Shown in pieces: positions 41,961 through 50,178 of a DNA stretch of 64,000 nt (position 1 is its first letter; every line of letters begins with the position of its first letter). Source of the stretch: Phaeocystidibacter luteus (GTDB lineage: Bacteria > Bacteroidota > Bacteroidia > Flavobacteriales > Schleiferiaceae); contig NZ_WBVO01000001.1 of assembly GCF_008933115.1 (NCBI RefSeq), forward strand, positions 620,001 through 684,000, in the 5' to 3' direction. Under the pieces are notes generated by a model, which worked only from the letters and a program-made list of their open reading frames with translations, was not told the DNA's origin and did no database searches. The position numbers and the translations under genes are program-made.

Positions 41961-43042
41961 TTCCTATTCCAGTCTTTGATTTCGTCCTCAGCAGAAATTC
42001 CAGAGATCACTTCCACTTGGAGGCCATTGCTCAATCCGAGCTCTAAGTCACGTCTCTCGAATTGCTGTGGACCAACCATCACTTCAACAAATGGCTGTTC
42101 GTCGTCGTACTGAACGAGTCCTTCATCCACACTCAATACAGAATCTCTTTTGGCGAGAACAATATCGGCATTGGCAGAATATCCAGCGCGGATGAACTGT
42201 GAATCATCAAGATTTACTTCAGCGCGAATTTGGAATTGAATAGCACCATTCTCTTCGGTTCCCTTTGGAGCGATGTACTCAAGCTCTGCCGGGTATGTTT
42301 CATTCTGAATCGCTCCCACGCTGATGACCAACTCCATTCCTGTTTGAAGCTTCCCTACCTCAGACTCGTCGATGAGTCCTTCAAAAATGATGTCATCCAT
42401 ATCGGCCACAGAAGCTACCGTAGTTCCATCGTTGAACGTATTGGACTCGATTACCTGATTACCTTTCTTCACAGGAACGTCTAGAATCATCCCAGACACC
42501 GTACTGCGAATAAGCGTAAGTGAGCTGCTACCCGACTTCTGTGTTGCACCTTCGCGAATAATCTGAAGATTGTCTTTAGCCGCCTCGAGCTCGGCGCGCG
42601 AGCTGGTGTACGACAGCTCAACGTTCTGAAACTCGCGATCAGAAATGACACCTTGCTCGTGCAATTGCTTTTGACGATTGTACTCACGCTCATTGTTGTC
42701 GAAGTTCAATTGAGCTACTTGCACCCTATTCTCGGCATTGTTCAAGGTCACCATATCCGGAATCACCTGAACTTTAGCGATTAGATCGCCTTCTTTCACT
42801 TCATCACCGGGTTCTACGTAGAGCTCGGCAATGATACCGGACACCTGAGGCTTAATCTCTACTTCCTCTCGAGGAATCACTTTCCCAGTAGCCACTGTTT
42901 TCTGGATAATATCCTGATAAGCAGCAGTTTCGGTATTGTAAACGATTGGATCTTCTTGAGATTTAGCGTAGAGATAGTAAAGGGTATATAGGATTAGACC
43001 GACTAATAGAATAAGTAGTACGGTCCGAATGACCTTTTTCAT
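41957..43042 (-). CDS. RND/ABC efflux periplasmic adaptor (HlyD/MacA family)
   Basis: The 361-residue protein has an N-terminal membrane anchor (VIRTVLLILLVGLILYTLYYL), a split biotinyl-lipoyl domain (GKVIPREEVEIKPQVSGIIAELYVEPGDEVKEGDLIAKV and the matching STVSGMILDVPVKKGNQV), an alpha-helical hairpin (about residues 95-160) and a beta-barrel domain after residue 210. This is the layout of MacA-type adaptors, which connect an inner-membrane transporter to an outer-membrane channel. The transporter (a MacB-like permease) and channel are not adjacent: the flanking genes are xerD and a glycosyltransferase. Confidence 0.92.
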   Translation of the reverse strand: MKKVIRTVLLILLVGLILYTLYYLYAKSQEDPIVYNTETAAYQDIIQKTVATGKVIPREEVEIKPQVSGIIAELYVEPGDEVKEGDLIAKVQVIPDMVTLNNAENRVQVAQLNFDNNEREYNRQKQLHEQGVISDREFQNVELSYTSSRAELEAAKDNLQIIREGATQKSGSSSLTLIRSTVSGMILDVPVKKGNQVIESNTFNDGTTVASVADMDDIIFEGLIDESEVGKLQTGMELVISVGAIQNETYPAELEYIAPKGTEENGAIQFQIRAEVNLDDSQFIRAGYSANADIVLAKRDSVLSVDEGLVQYDDEQPFVEVMVGPQQFERRDLELGLSNGLQVEVISGISAEDEIKDWNRN

Positions 43043-43108
43043 AGACTCGGATTGTTTGGTGGTATCAAGTAGCTTTTCAAATGTAGCAAACCGAAATTAG
43101 AAAATCGG

Positions 43109-44086
43109 TTACAGCTTCATGCCTTTCCCATGTTTGGTCCAGTGCATATAGTTTTTCAGGAATCCCCAGCCGTATCCAAAATGCATTACAACCGTGGTTT
43201 GGATTGATTTTAACCCCACCAAGAATGAGCGATTTTGAAGGGTAGAATCGAGAAAAACCAAAAGCAGGTAAACCAGCATCGGTACTGCTAGGTAACGAAT
43301 AATTGGAAAGGGTAGTACGAGTGCGCTAAAGATGAGTGCAAGGGAAAAGACAAGCGGAAACAAATGAGTCAGTTTCAACTCTTCGGGATGTAACTTCCAG
43401 ATATTCACACGAGCGGCTCCAAAGCGGAAAACTTGCTTGAAAAACTGTTTAACGCTTGTCCTTCTCTTGTGAAAAACATGTGCCGATTCAATCAATGCGG
43501 TCTTATACCCTGCTTTGATCAATCGGATGCTGAGTTCGATATCCTCACCACAGCGAAATGTAGAATATCCATTTACTGCTTCGAAGGCCTCTCGTTTCAT
43601 CCCCATGTTAAACCCTCGCGGATGATAGGTTCCCACGTGAGACTTTTTCCCACGAATTCCGCCAGTAGTCAGCATAGAAGTCATGCTATAGCTTATCGCC
43701 TTCTGGAGAATAGTGAAATCATCATGAGCAGCGTCGGGACCTCCAAAGATGTCGGCATCGTTTTCCTGCAAATAGGCCTCGATATGATTCAAATACTCCG
43801 ATGGGATAATACAGTCGGAATCCAGAAAGATAAAGTATTCGCCACTCGCAATTTTTGCTCCGTCGTTCCGCGCGGCACTTACGGGTAAGAACTCTTCGTA
43901 GTGGATGGTCAGCGGGTACACATCATTGCCTACAAAGCGCTGTAACTCTGGACGAAGCGTATCCTTAGGCGTACCGTCGGAAATAATGACTTCAAAAGAA
44001 CGGTGATTCTGTTCGAGTAGGCTATCGAGGAACTCGGTGACCTCTTCTGGGCGACCGAAAGTGGGAACGATTAGTGAAAACTTCAT
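43109..44086 (-). CDS. Glycosyltransferase family 2 with membrane segments
   Basis: The 325-residue protein starts MKFSLIVPTFGRPEEVTEFLDSLL, has IISDGTPKDT, ISAARNDGA-type (VSAARNDGAKIASG), FIFLDSDCIIPSEYL (the DSD metal motif near residue 93) and GGEDIEL-like (FRCGEDIELSIRLIKAGY) in order, then two or three membrane helices after residue 230 (LFPLVFSLALIFSALVL; MLVYLLLVFL). It would use a nucleotide sugar at the inner membrane. It overlaps the next glycosyltransferase gene by one base and is the last gene of a three-gene unit. Confidence 0.92.
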   Translation of the reverse strand: MKFSLIVPTFGRPEEVTEFLDSLLEQNHRSFEVIISDGTPKDTLRPELQRFVGNDVYPLTIHYEEFLPVSAARNDGAKIASGEYFIFLDSDCIIPSEYLNHIEAYLQENDADIFGGPDAAHDDFTILQKAISYSMTSMLTTGGIRGKKSHVGTYHPRGFNMGMKREAFEAVNGYSTFRCGEDIELSIRLIKAGYKTALIESAHVFHKRRTSVKQFFKQVFRFGAARVNIWKLHPEELKLTHLFPLVFSLALIFSALVLPFPIIRYLAVPMLVYLLLVFLDSTLQNRSFLVGLKSIQTTVVMHFGYGWGFLKNYMHWTKHGKGMKL

Positions 44087-45060
44087 TACTCGCCGATGGT
44101 TTCGTCGATCGTGTAGTTCGGTTTCTTGGCGCTGTTTCTCGACATCAATTCGGCCAAAAATCCTGTGGTAAACAGTTGCATACCGAGGATAATGGTAGTT
44201 AGGAAGATGTAAAACAACGGATTATCCGCAATCAAACCTGGCTCGTTGTTCGCCCAAAGCTCTTTGAACTTGTAGATGATTAGTCCGAAAAGTGCCAGGA
44301 AGCCGATAACGAACATGAACGTCCCAATCATTCCAAAGAAATGCATTGGGCGCTTTCCGAATCGAGAAACCACATAAAGAGTAACGAGGTCAAGGAACCC
44401 GTTGATGAATCGATCTAGACCAAATTTTGTGACGCCATACTTGCGTGCACGGTGCTCCACCACCTTCTCTGTGATTTTGGGAAAACCTGCATTCTTAGCT
44501 AGAATCGGAATGTAACGGTGCATCTCGCCTGTCACTTCCACATTATGGCAAACTTCGCCGCGGTATGCCTTAAGTCCGCAGTTAAAATCGTGAAGCTTGA
44601 TTTTTGACATTTTCCGAGTAGCCCAATTGAAGAGCTTGGTTGGAATAGTCTTGGAAATTGGATCGTAACGCTTCTTCTTCCATCCTGAAACAAGATCCCA
44701 TCCATCTTCTGCAATGAGTTTGTAGAGATCAGGAATTTCGTCAGGACTATCTTGAAGGTCGGCATCCATGGTAATCACTACTCTACCCTTGGTGCGCTTG
44801 AAGCCAACATTGAGGGCGGCAGACTTACCTTGATTCTTGCGGAAACGAATGGCGCGAACGCATTCGGGATTCTTCTCCGCAAGCTCTTTAATCACCTCCC
44901 ATGAACGATCGGTAGACCCGTCGTTCATGAAGAGGATTTCGTAAGTAAACTTGTTTTCATCCATCACTCGAGCGATCCAATCATGGAGCTCGGGGAGGCT
45001 TTCATCCTCGTTGTAAAGTGGTATTACAACGGAAATATCAACTGATGATTCAGGCATCAA
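44086..45060 (-). CDS. Polyprenol-phosphate-type glycosyltransferase (GT2, GtrB/DPM1-like)
   Basis: This 324-residue GT2 begins VDISVVIPLYNEDESLPELHDWI, with ILFMNDGSTDRSWEVI, KNQGKSAALNVGF and VITMDADLQDSPDEIPDLY (the DAD metal motif near residue 100), and FNCGLKAYRGEV. Two C-terminal membrane helices (MIGTFMFVIGFLALFGLII; LFYIFLTTIILGMQLFTTGFL) are in the position seen in GtrB and ArnC. Such enzymes transfer a sugar to undecaprenyl phosphate. It starts within the last 11 bases of the DUF4199 gene, so both are translated from one message. Confidence 0.93.
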   Translation of the reverse strand: MMPESSVDISVVIPLYNEDESLPELHDWIARVMDENKFTYEILFMNDGSTDRSWEVIKELAEKNPECVRAIRFRKNQGKSAALNVGFKRTKGRVVITMDADLQDSPDEIPDLYKLIAEDGWDLVSGWKKKRYDPISKTIPTKLFNWATRKMSKIKLHDFNCGLKAYRGEVCHNVEVTGEMHRYIPILAKNAGFPKITEKVVEHRARKYGVTKFGLDRFINGFLDLVTLYVVSRFGKRPMHFFGMIGTFMFVIGFLALFGLIIYKFKELWANNEPGLIADNPLFYIFLTTIILGMQLFTTGFLAELMSRNSAKKPNYTIDETIGE

Positions 45061-45610
45061 GTGTTTCTTCTTGCTGTTCGTTATCGAGGAATGGACGCTT
45101 CTTCGAGAATATTGCTCCTACAATAAGGCCGATGACAGCACCAAGTACTATCCCTTTTATCATCCCCGTAACTTGTGTTTCAACAGAGAATGAATTTTGT
45201 CCTTCAAGCTGCTCTACGGCTTCCGCTAACTGCTGATCTGGCATCCCAAATCCTTCCATCATCTCGATTTGTGCGTCAATTATCATTTCATTGATTTCGA
45301 CACCCGCTTGTGGATCGATAACATTAAACAGCAAAATGCTAAATGTAACGCTCACTAAAGACTGAACTATCCATGCCACCACATATGCGGAAAAGCCTTC
45401 CTTAAACGACAAAAATCCGCCTTGGGCTTTCTTTACTTTCACCACTGGAACAATCAAAAGTCCAATGTTTAGAAAAAGAATGAGTAGTCCCGCAACCCAA
45501 TTGGTATAGAGCGACCAGTCAACTGAGTACGCTACAACATAATAAGAAATGCCAATTGCCGCTACAATCAATCCCCATTGTACGGAGTGTTTCTTCACAT
45601 GTTCATTCAT
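45050..45610 (-). CDS. DUF4199 membrane protein
   Basis: The 186-residue protein has four membrane segments (GLIVAAIGISYYVVAYSV; WVAGLLILFLNIGLLIVPVV; FSAYVVAWIVQSLVSVTF; GIVLGAVIGLIVGAIFS) with the DUF4199 feature GGFLSFKEGFSAYVVAW between the second and third. In Bacteroidota, DUF4199 genes regularly precede a polyprenol-phosphate glycosyltransferase, as here, so it may help that enzyme or flip its lipid-linked product; this is inference from gene order. It is the first gene of the unit and has a TATATTTG promoter box 43 bases upstream. Confidence 0.85.
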   Translation of the reverse strand: MNEHVKKHSVQWGLIVAAIGISYYVVAYSVDWSLYTNWVAGLLILFLNIGLLIVPVVKVKKAQGGFLSFKEGFSAYVVAWIVQSLVSVTFSILLFNVIDPQAGVEINEMIIDAQIEMMEGFGMPDQQLAEAVEQLEGQNSFSVETQVTGMIKGIVLGAVIGLIVGAIFSKKRPFLDNEQQEETLDA

Positions 45611-45653
45611 GATAGTAGATGTCTAAGGTTATGGTTTTCGAGGTTCAAAGAAG

Positions 45654-45661
45654 CAAATATA
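45654..45661 (-). promoter_or_regulatory. -7 box TATATTTG of the DUF4199-glycosyltransferase operon
   Basis: A full match to TAnnTTTG, 43 bases upstream of the ATG at 45610. No TTG at the usual -33 spacing. Confidence 0.45.
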
Positions 45662-45678
45662 ACTTTCTAGGTCGATAG

Positions 45679-47274
45679 TTATTTTACTACAACGCGCTCA
45701 GTTCTTGAGAAGTCTTTCCCTTCGTATTCCAGCAGATAAACACCTGCATTGAAAGAGCTTAAGTCCACCTCATTCCCAACGCCTTCATCGATCACTCTTC
45801 CACGGATATCGCGCAGCACGTAGTTCTGCACTCTCTCATCGAGGATGAACCGAGTTGAGGCTGGGTTTGGTCGTGCATACTCAAAGTCTGTCCGTGAGCT
45901 CTCAGACTCGGAAAGCGCGAATGGCGTGGGGATAATAGGAATCACCACGTTACCCGATGGAAGATTCGTCAATATTTCGAGTGTGATTCCATCTGCTGCC
46001 GTGAAGCTTGGCGAATACGGGAAAGTAAATTCGATTTCCTTCACCTCTCCTGGAAGAAGCGTAGAAGGGTTCCCGCTCGCGCCACGGTAATTCAATTCAG
46101 TAGTTGCAAACGCCTGAGGGTCAACGAAGATTGGCTCGTTGCCCGCGTTGACTACTGCAGTGCGAAAAATGTACACTCCATTTTCGCCGGATTGACTGAT
46201 AGGCAAAAAGATGGTATCGTTTCCAAGCTGAAGATCGAAATTCACATCAGCCGAAGAGTTAGCTACAAAGTTGTTGATACGATCTGCGAATTGCGGGTAA
46301 TCGACAAAAGGATTGCGGTTGTTTTGAACCGCGTAGATGTCGTTATTCCTACCTGTTTCGAATGCTGAAGGTGGAAACTGTTCGTGCCACTGGAGCAAGA
46401 TTGATTCCTGTGGCGCAAAGAAATTGGCGTAATCCTGATAGCGAATTACAAAGTACATCATTGCACGAGCTGCAGCACCCTTGTGGGCATCGCGTGGCTC
46501 GAATACAGAGTTTCCATATTTGCTTCCTCCACCTGTCCATGACGGATTTGAAACTATACCAAAGGGATGGTTACTTCTGCGGCTGTTTGTTCCGGCATCG
46601 GTAGGAAACAAGTGGTGGATGTCAGACCTCATAGGCTGATTCTGACTAAAGAATCCTTGAGGGAAAGTATGCTCGCAATTGAAGTTGTTGGCATTAGCGC
46701 CTGTCCTATCGTTGAAGGTTGCGGTTCGTCCGGTATACACGCACTCAACATCTCCATTGACATTATCTAGGTTGGCATACATCTCATCGCGGGCTGCATT
46801 GTACGAGAGTGTAACATACCCTTGAGCTAGTAGAGTATTCAGCGCTGTTTTGAGCAATTCCTCGCTTTTTCCTTCTGTCGAGTTGTAATACGAATTGCTA
46901 AACCGTCCATGCGCCTCTACTTCAAGAATGGCGCATCCACCCGGACCATCATCGGCGAGGATAAGCTCTCCTTCGTAATCCAGGTTTTGATTCGGCGAGA
47001 AAACGATGTAGGCCGTTGCCGAATCCATTGGGGGAATAGAAACTTCGGAGGGAGAAAGCCTGAATGCATCATCGGCATACGGCAAGATATGCTTCTCTGC
47101 GTCAACCGTAAACGTGGTACGGGTTGAATTATACAGGGTAATTTGGATGCTGTCTGGAGCTACTTCTGTCACAAAACCGAAGTTTATTTGTGCGGGATAT
47201 ACCTCTAAAGCTTGTCCAAATGCACTCGAAGAAATGAGTGCCAACCACATGAATCTCAAGGCAGTCTGTTTCAT
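45679..47274 (-). CDS. Secreted endonuclease I with T9SS C-terminal domain
   Basis: The start at 47274 gives MKQTALRFMWLALISSSAFGQ, a signal peptide; 531 residues. Residues ~20-130 form an Ig-like choice-of-anchor domain (INFGFVTEVAPDSIQITLYN). The EndA/NucM nuclease domain follows: CVYTGRTATFNDR, NNFNCEHTFPQGFFS, RSDIHHLFPTDAGTNSRRSNHPFG (catalytic His in the beta-beta-alpha metal site) and GAAARAMMYFVIRY. A linker and a type A sorting domain (EYARPNPASTRFIL to YLLEYEGKDF) finish the protein. It should degrade extracellular DNA for nutrients or biofilm turnover. Confidence 0.93.
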   Translation of the reverse strand: MKQTALRFMWLALISSSAFGQALEVYPAQINFGFVTEVAPDSIQITLYNSTRTTFTVDAEKHILPYADDAFRLSPSEVSIPPMDSATAYIVFSPNQNLDYEGELILADDGPGGCAILEVEAHGRFSNSYYNSTEGKSEELLKTALNTLLAQGYVTLSYNAARDEMYANLDNVNGDVECVYTGRTATFNDRTGANANNFNCEHTFPQGFFSQNQPMRSDIHHLFPTDAGTNSRRSNHPFGIVSNPSWTGGGSKYGNSVFEPRDAHKGAAARAMMYFVIRYQDYANFFAPQESILLQWHEQFPPSAFETGRNNDIYAVQNNRNPFVDYPQFADRINNFVANSSADVNFDLQLGNDTIFLPISQSGENGVYIFRTAVVNAGNEPIFVDPQAFATTELNYRGASGNPSTLLPGEVKEIEFTFPYSPSFTAADGITLEILTNLPSGNVVIPIIPTPFALSESESSRTDFEYARPNPASTRFILDERVQNYVLRDIRGRVIDEGVGNEVDLSSFNAGVYLLEYEGKDFSRTERVVVK

Positions 47275-47279
47275 AGCCC

Positions 47280-47287
47280 CAAAGATA
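47280..47287 (-). promoter_or_regulatory. -7 box TATCTTTG of the endonuclease gene
   Basis: A full match; the ATG at 47274 begins five bases after the box, so the transcript should be leaderless or nearly so. Confidence 0.5.
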
Positions 47288-47323
47288 GCCAAACGCCCAG
47301 CAGAATTAGGTATAGATTCCTTT

Positions 47324-47351
47324 TTGATTTTCCATTATTCACGTACCTTTG
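47324..47351 (+). promoter_or_regulatory. Promoter of the SRP RNA gene
   Basis: TTG (47324-47326), 17-base spacer and TACCTTTG (47344-47351). The RNA's terminal stem begins at 47356, four bases after the box. This gives an internal measure of where transcription starts relative to the -7 box. Confidence 0.75.
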
Positions 47352-47355
47352 CAGC

Positions 47356-47459
47356 GGGCAAGTCTCATACAACCAGCTCCTGGTGAACTCCCCCAGGTCC
47401 GGAAGGAAGCAAGGGTAACTGGTCGAAGCGGTGTGATATGAGGAGCTTGCCCTTTTTTT
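47356..47459 (+). ncRNA. ffs: Signal recognition particle RNA, small (4.5S) type
   Basis: This is the RNA scaffold of the signal recognition particle, which targets inner-membrane and exported proteins. The conserved domain IV is plain: GGTGAACTCCCCCAGGTCC, GGAAGGAAGCAAGGGTAAC, with the GGAA tetraloop and the asymmetric loop that binds Ffh. The ends pair (GGGCAAG at 47356-47362 with CTTGCCC at 47446-47452) and a run of seven T follows directly, acting as terminator. The length of about 97 bases before the T-run fits the small bacterial form without an Alu domain. Confidence 0.95.
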
Positions 47460-47640
47460 GTGCCCTAAAGTGAAGGTTTCCGTTCGGCATTAGTGGAACG
47501 AATGAGGTCCGCCGATTGTCGGACAAGGTCCGTCTCCCTTCGGAAAAGGTTCTTTGCCAAAGGCGAAGAAAAGTTAGGTCGACTTAAGGCTATATCCAGC
47601 TGTTCAAAACTGTATCATTCCTTTCAAAATCACGCTTTTG
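47460..47640. other. Intergenic stretch between ffs and transaldolase
   Basis: No gene is visible. It contains a short inverted repeat (GTCCG, 47507-47511, with CGGAC, 47520-47524) and words that resemble the decayed member of the repeat family (TTTCCGTTCGGCATTAGT; CTCCCTTCGG). It may hold a remnant of that family. Confidence 0.3.
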
Positions 47641-47665
47641 CGGTGTGGTGCTTTTGCTATCTTTG
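47636..47665 (+). promoter_or_regulatory. Promoter of the transaldolase gene
   Basis: TTTTG (47636-47640), 17-base spacer and TATCTTTG (47658-47665), a full -33/-7 match 26 bases upstream of the ATG. Confidence 0.7.
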
Positions 47666-47691
47666 CGGCATCATAATTTCAACTATCAGGC

Positions 47692-48348
47692 ATGAAGTTT
47701 TTCATCGACACTGCGAACCTAGACCAAATCCGTGAAGCTCAAGATCTTGGAGTACTCGACGGAGTAACTACGAACCCTTCTCTAATGGCCAAAGAAGGCA
47801 TCAGCGGAGAAGAAAATGTAATCAACCACTACAAGGCGATTTGCGAAATCGTTGATGGTGATGTGAGTGCAGAAGTTATTTCTACCGACTACGAAGGAAT
47901 CATCAAAGAAGGATTGGCCCTTGCAGAACTCAATCCGAAGATTGTTGTGAAAGTTCCAATGATCAAGGACGGTGTTAAGGCGTTGAAGTTCTTCAGCGAT
48001 CAAGGCATCAAAACGAACTGCACGCTCGTTTTCTCTGCTGGTCAAGCTCTACTTGCCGCTAAAGCAGGTGCAACCTACGTTTCTCCATTTATCGGTCGCC
48101 TCGATGATATCTCTACCGACGGTCTTGACCTCATCGAGAAGATTCGTGTGATTTATGACAACTACAGCTACGACACTGAGATTCTTGCCGCTTCTGTACG
48201 TCACCCAATGCACATTATCGAGTGTGCAGAAATTGGTGCCGATGTAATGACAGGTCCACTTAGCGCAATCACCGCACTTTTGAAGCACCCTCTTACCGAT
48301 ATCGGTTTGGAGAAGTTCTTGGCGGATCACGCGAAGTCGAATAAATAG
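47692..48348 (+). CDS. Transaldolase/fructose-6-phosphate aldolase family protein
   Basis: The 218-residue protein is the short, single-domain transaldolase (TalC/FSA type). It begins [31 protein letters not shown]; the Schiff-base Lys87 is in [13 protein letters not shown], followed by [31 protein letters not shown]. Most Bacteroidota members of this group are annotated as transaldolase of the non-oxidative pentose phosphate pathway; aldolase activity is also possible. It is monocistronic, with its own strong promoter and terminator. Confidence 0.95.
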   Translation: MKFFIDTANLDQIREAQDLGVLDGVTTNPSLMAKEGISGEENVINHYKAICEIVDGDVSAEVISTDYEGIIKEGLALAELNPKIVVKVPMIKDGVKALKFFSDQGIKTNCTLVFSAGQALLAAKAGATYVSPFIGRLDDISTDGLDLIEKIRVIYDNYSYDTEILAASVRHPMHIIECAEIGADVMTGPLSAITALLKHPLTDIGLEKFLADHAKSNK

Positions 48349-48607
48349 ACAGGCGACAGACGATAGGCTTGAGGCTTTAGGCTCTTGCTCAAAACTCGTT
48401 CAACTATAGAAGAGTCCTCCATTTTTTGGAGGGCTTTTTTTTTGCGAAGGAATCAGAACAGTCATCATGTCGCCGAGGCCCATTGTCGAAACCGACACGG
48501 CCTCACGTTTCATGCCTCATGCCTCACGTCTGTCACCTCTCACCTCAACCCAAATAAACCTCAACCAACCCTCCATTTTCGTACCTTAGAACAAACACTT
48601 CAACCAC
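48349..48607. other. Gap with terminator and AGGC/GCCTC word-rich sequence
   Basis: Two word-rich stretches flank the transaldolase terminator: GATAGGCTTGAGGCTTTAGG (about 48364-48383) and, on the other side, CATGCCTCATGCCTCACG (about 48509-48528). The first matches a segment at 61715-61735. A TACCTTAG sequence at 48592-48599 could be a -7 box for the Sua5-like gene. Confidence 0.45.
48411..48443 (+). terminator. Terminator of the transaldolase gene
   Basis: GTCCTCC pairs with GGAGGGC around a T-rich loop, followed by nine T on the plus strand. Confidence 0.8.
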
Positions 48608-49234
48608 ATGGCAGAGCTCGTAAAAATATATCCCGAAAATCCACAAGAGAAAGAAATGCTGAGAGCCGTAGAAACCCTACGCAACGGCGGACTCGTCATC
48701 TTTCCGACTGATTCTGTTTACGCCATTGGAGCAGATATTTCGCAACCAAAAGCGCTTGAGCGACTAGCCAGAATCAAAGGTTCTAGCTTGGATAAAGTCG
48801 ATCTTTCGTTCATCTTCTACGACCTGAGTCACCTGAGCGACTTCACGCGACAGTTCGACACGCCAACCTACAAGCGACTCAAGCGTGCGCTGCCTGGTCC
48901 GTTTACTTTCATTCTAGAATCGAACAATTCCATCCCAAAACTCTTTAAGAGTAAGAAGAAAACTATCGGTATTCGTGTGCCTGACAATTCTATTGCGCGT
49001 CAATTGAGCCAGATGCTCGACAACCCGATTGCGACTACGTCCGTACATGATGATGACGATGTGATAGAATACACCACGGATCCATCTCTGATTAAGGAGA
49101 AATACGACGCTCTCGTAGATCTTGTAATCGATGGAGGATTCGGCGACAACATCGCATCAACTGTAATTGACTTAACCGGGGATGAACCTGAAGTAATTCG
49201 CGAAGGAAAAGGGGATCCCGCTGATATTGAATAA
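48608..49234 (+). CDS. L-threonylcarbamoyladenylate synthase (Sua5/YciO/YrdC family)
   Basis: The 208-residue protein matches the YrdC fold: LRNGGLVIFPTDSVYAIGADI near residue 32 (KxR/SxN region), LARIKGSSLDKVDLSFIF, YKRLKRALPGPFTFILESN and TIGIRVPDNSIARQL. It makes threonylcarbamoyl-AMP for the t6A37 modification of tRNAs, although the sequence is closer to the YciO-type paralogue (for example LDK in place of the usual KR-PK-PL loop), so the role may be different. Its last base is the first base of the next gene's ATG. Confidence 0.85.
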   Translation: MAELVKIYPENPQEKEMLRAVETLRNGGLVIFPTDSVYAIGADISQPKALERLARIKGSSLDKVDLSFIFYDLSHLSDFTRQFDTPTYKRLKRALPGPFTFILESNNSIPKLFKSKKKTIGIRVPDNSIARQLSQMLDNPIATTSVHDDDDVIEYTTDPSLIKEKYDALVDLVIDGGFGDNIASTVIDLTGDEPEVIREGKGDPADIE

Positions 49235-50178
49235 TGTGGAATAAGTGGATATACAACGCTGGTCCCTTTCAAGGTAAGAACAAGACCAAGTCCTATTTCG
49301 AAGGATGGTATATCCGCATCACTTCCCGAGAAGAACCGTGGAATTTTGCCGTAATACCCGGGGTTTCTATTGATTCAAACGGTAATGCCATAGCATTTTT
49401 ACAGTTTATTGAAGCTGAAGGAACCTCGCATTACCTGCCCTATCCAATTGAGGAATTTCATGCCTCAAGCGACGAGTTCGCCATTGAAATCGGACCAAAT
49501 CGCTTCACAGATACGCTCATTCACATCGACCTAAGAAGTCGAGGTTTGGATTTTACCGCAGATTTTGACCTGAGTCATAGCGATGGATTCGGAAAGAACT
49601 TCCATACCATGAATGCAATGGGATGGGCTAGTCAAGTTCCGTTCCTTCCCTGCTATCACCACATTCTTCACATGCGCAAGCCTGCTCATGGTCAGGCTAA
49701 ATGGAAAGAGAGCGACTACTCCTTTGAAAATGCGCATGTATACATCGAAAAGGATTGGGGAAATTCGTTTCCTAAATCATGGAGCTGGCTACAGTCTTCC
49801 CACTTGTCCGACGCCCAAGGGGCGTTTACAGCTGCAACGTCTCACCTGCCTTTAGGGCCATTCAAGGTTCCGGCTGGAGTGGCGGCCTTGGAGCTTGATT
49901 CAGACAGATTCTTCTGGTCCTCCGCCTGGGGGCACAGCTGGAAAAAGGAAACGTCAAGCTCCGGTGGAGTACTCAAGTTTTCCAACCCAAATCACGAATT
50001 GATTCTGGAGGTAACTACCTCGCAAACGGCTCCATTGATCGCACCTAACAAAGGAAAAATGGACCGGATTATCCAAGAAAGCATCTCGGGATCGGTAGGA
50101 ATGACATTGCGTGAAAAACGTGGAGGCATCATCTACTCAGGAACCGCTTCACACGCCGGGATTGAGCTCGTAGCCTAG
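49234..50178 (+). CDS. Tocopherol cyclase-like family protein
   Basis: The 314-residue protein has the family hallmarks YFEGWYIRITSREEPWNFAVIPG near residue 22, YIEKDWGNSFPKSWSWLQSSHL near 170 and a C-terminal GGIIYSGTASHAGIELV strand; the fold is a lipocalin-like beta-barrel pair. Plant members cyclise tocopherol precursors, but bacterial members are not known to make tocopherol, so a lipid or quinone ligand is only a guess. Start and previous stop share one base, and its 3' end overlaps the convergent menE gene by four bases. The menE neighbour makes a link to quinones imaginable. Confidence 0.85.
   Translation: MWNKWIYNAGPFQGKNKTKSYFEGWYIRITSREEPWNFAVIPGVSIDSNGNAIAFLQFIEAEGTSHYLPYPIEEFHASSDEFAIEIGPNRFTDTLIHIDLRSRGLDFTADFDLSHSDGFGKNFHTMNAMGWASQVPFLPCYHHILHMRKPAHGQAKWKESDYSFENAHVYIEKDWGNSFPKSWSWLQSSHLSDAQGAFTAATSHLPLGPFKVPAGVAALELDSDRFFWSSAWGHSWKKETSSSGGVLKFSNPNHELILEVTTSQTAPLIAPNKGKMDRIIQESISGSVGMTLREKRGGIIYSGTASHAGIELVA

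Noticed and set aside
47493-47735. Small gene between the SRP RNA and the transaldolase gene
   Set aside because: It runs into the transaldolase gene in another frame, includes the promoter and has no protein-like composition.
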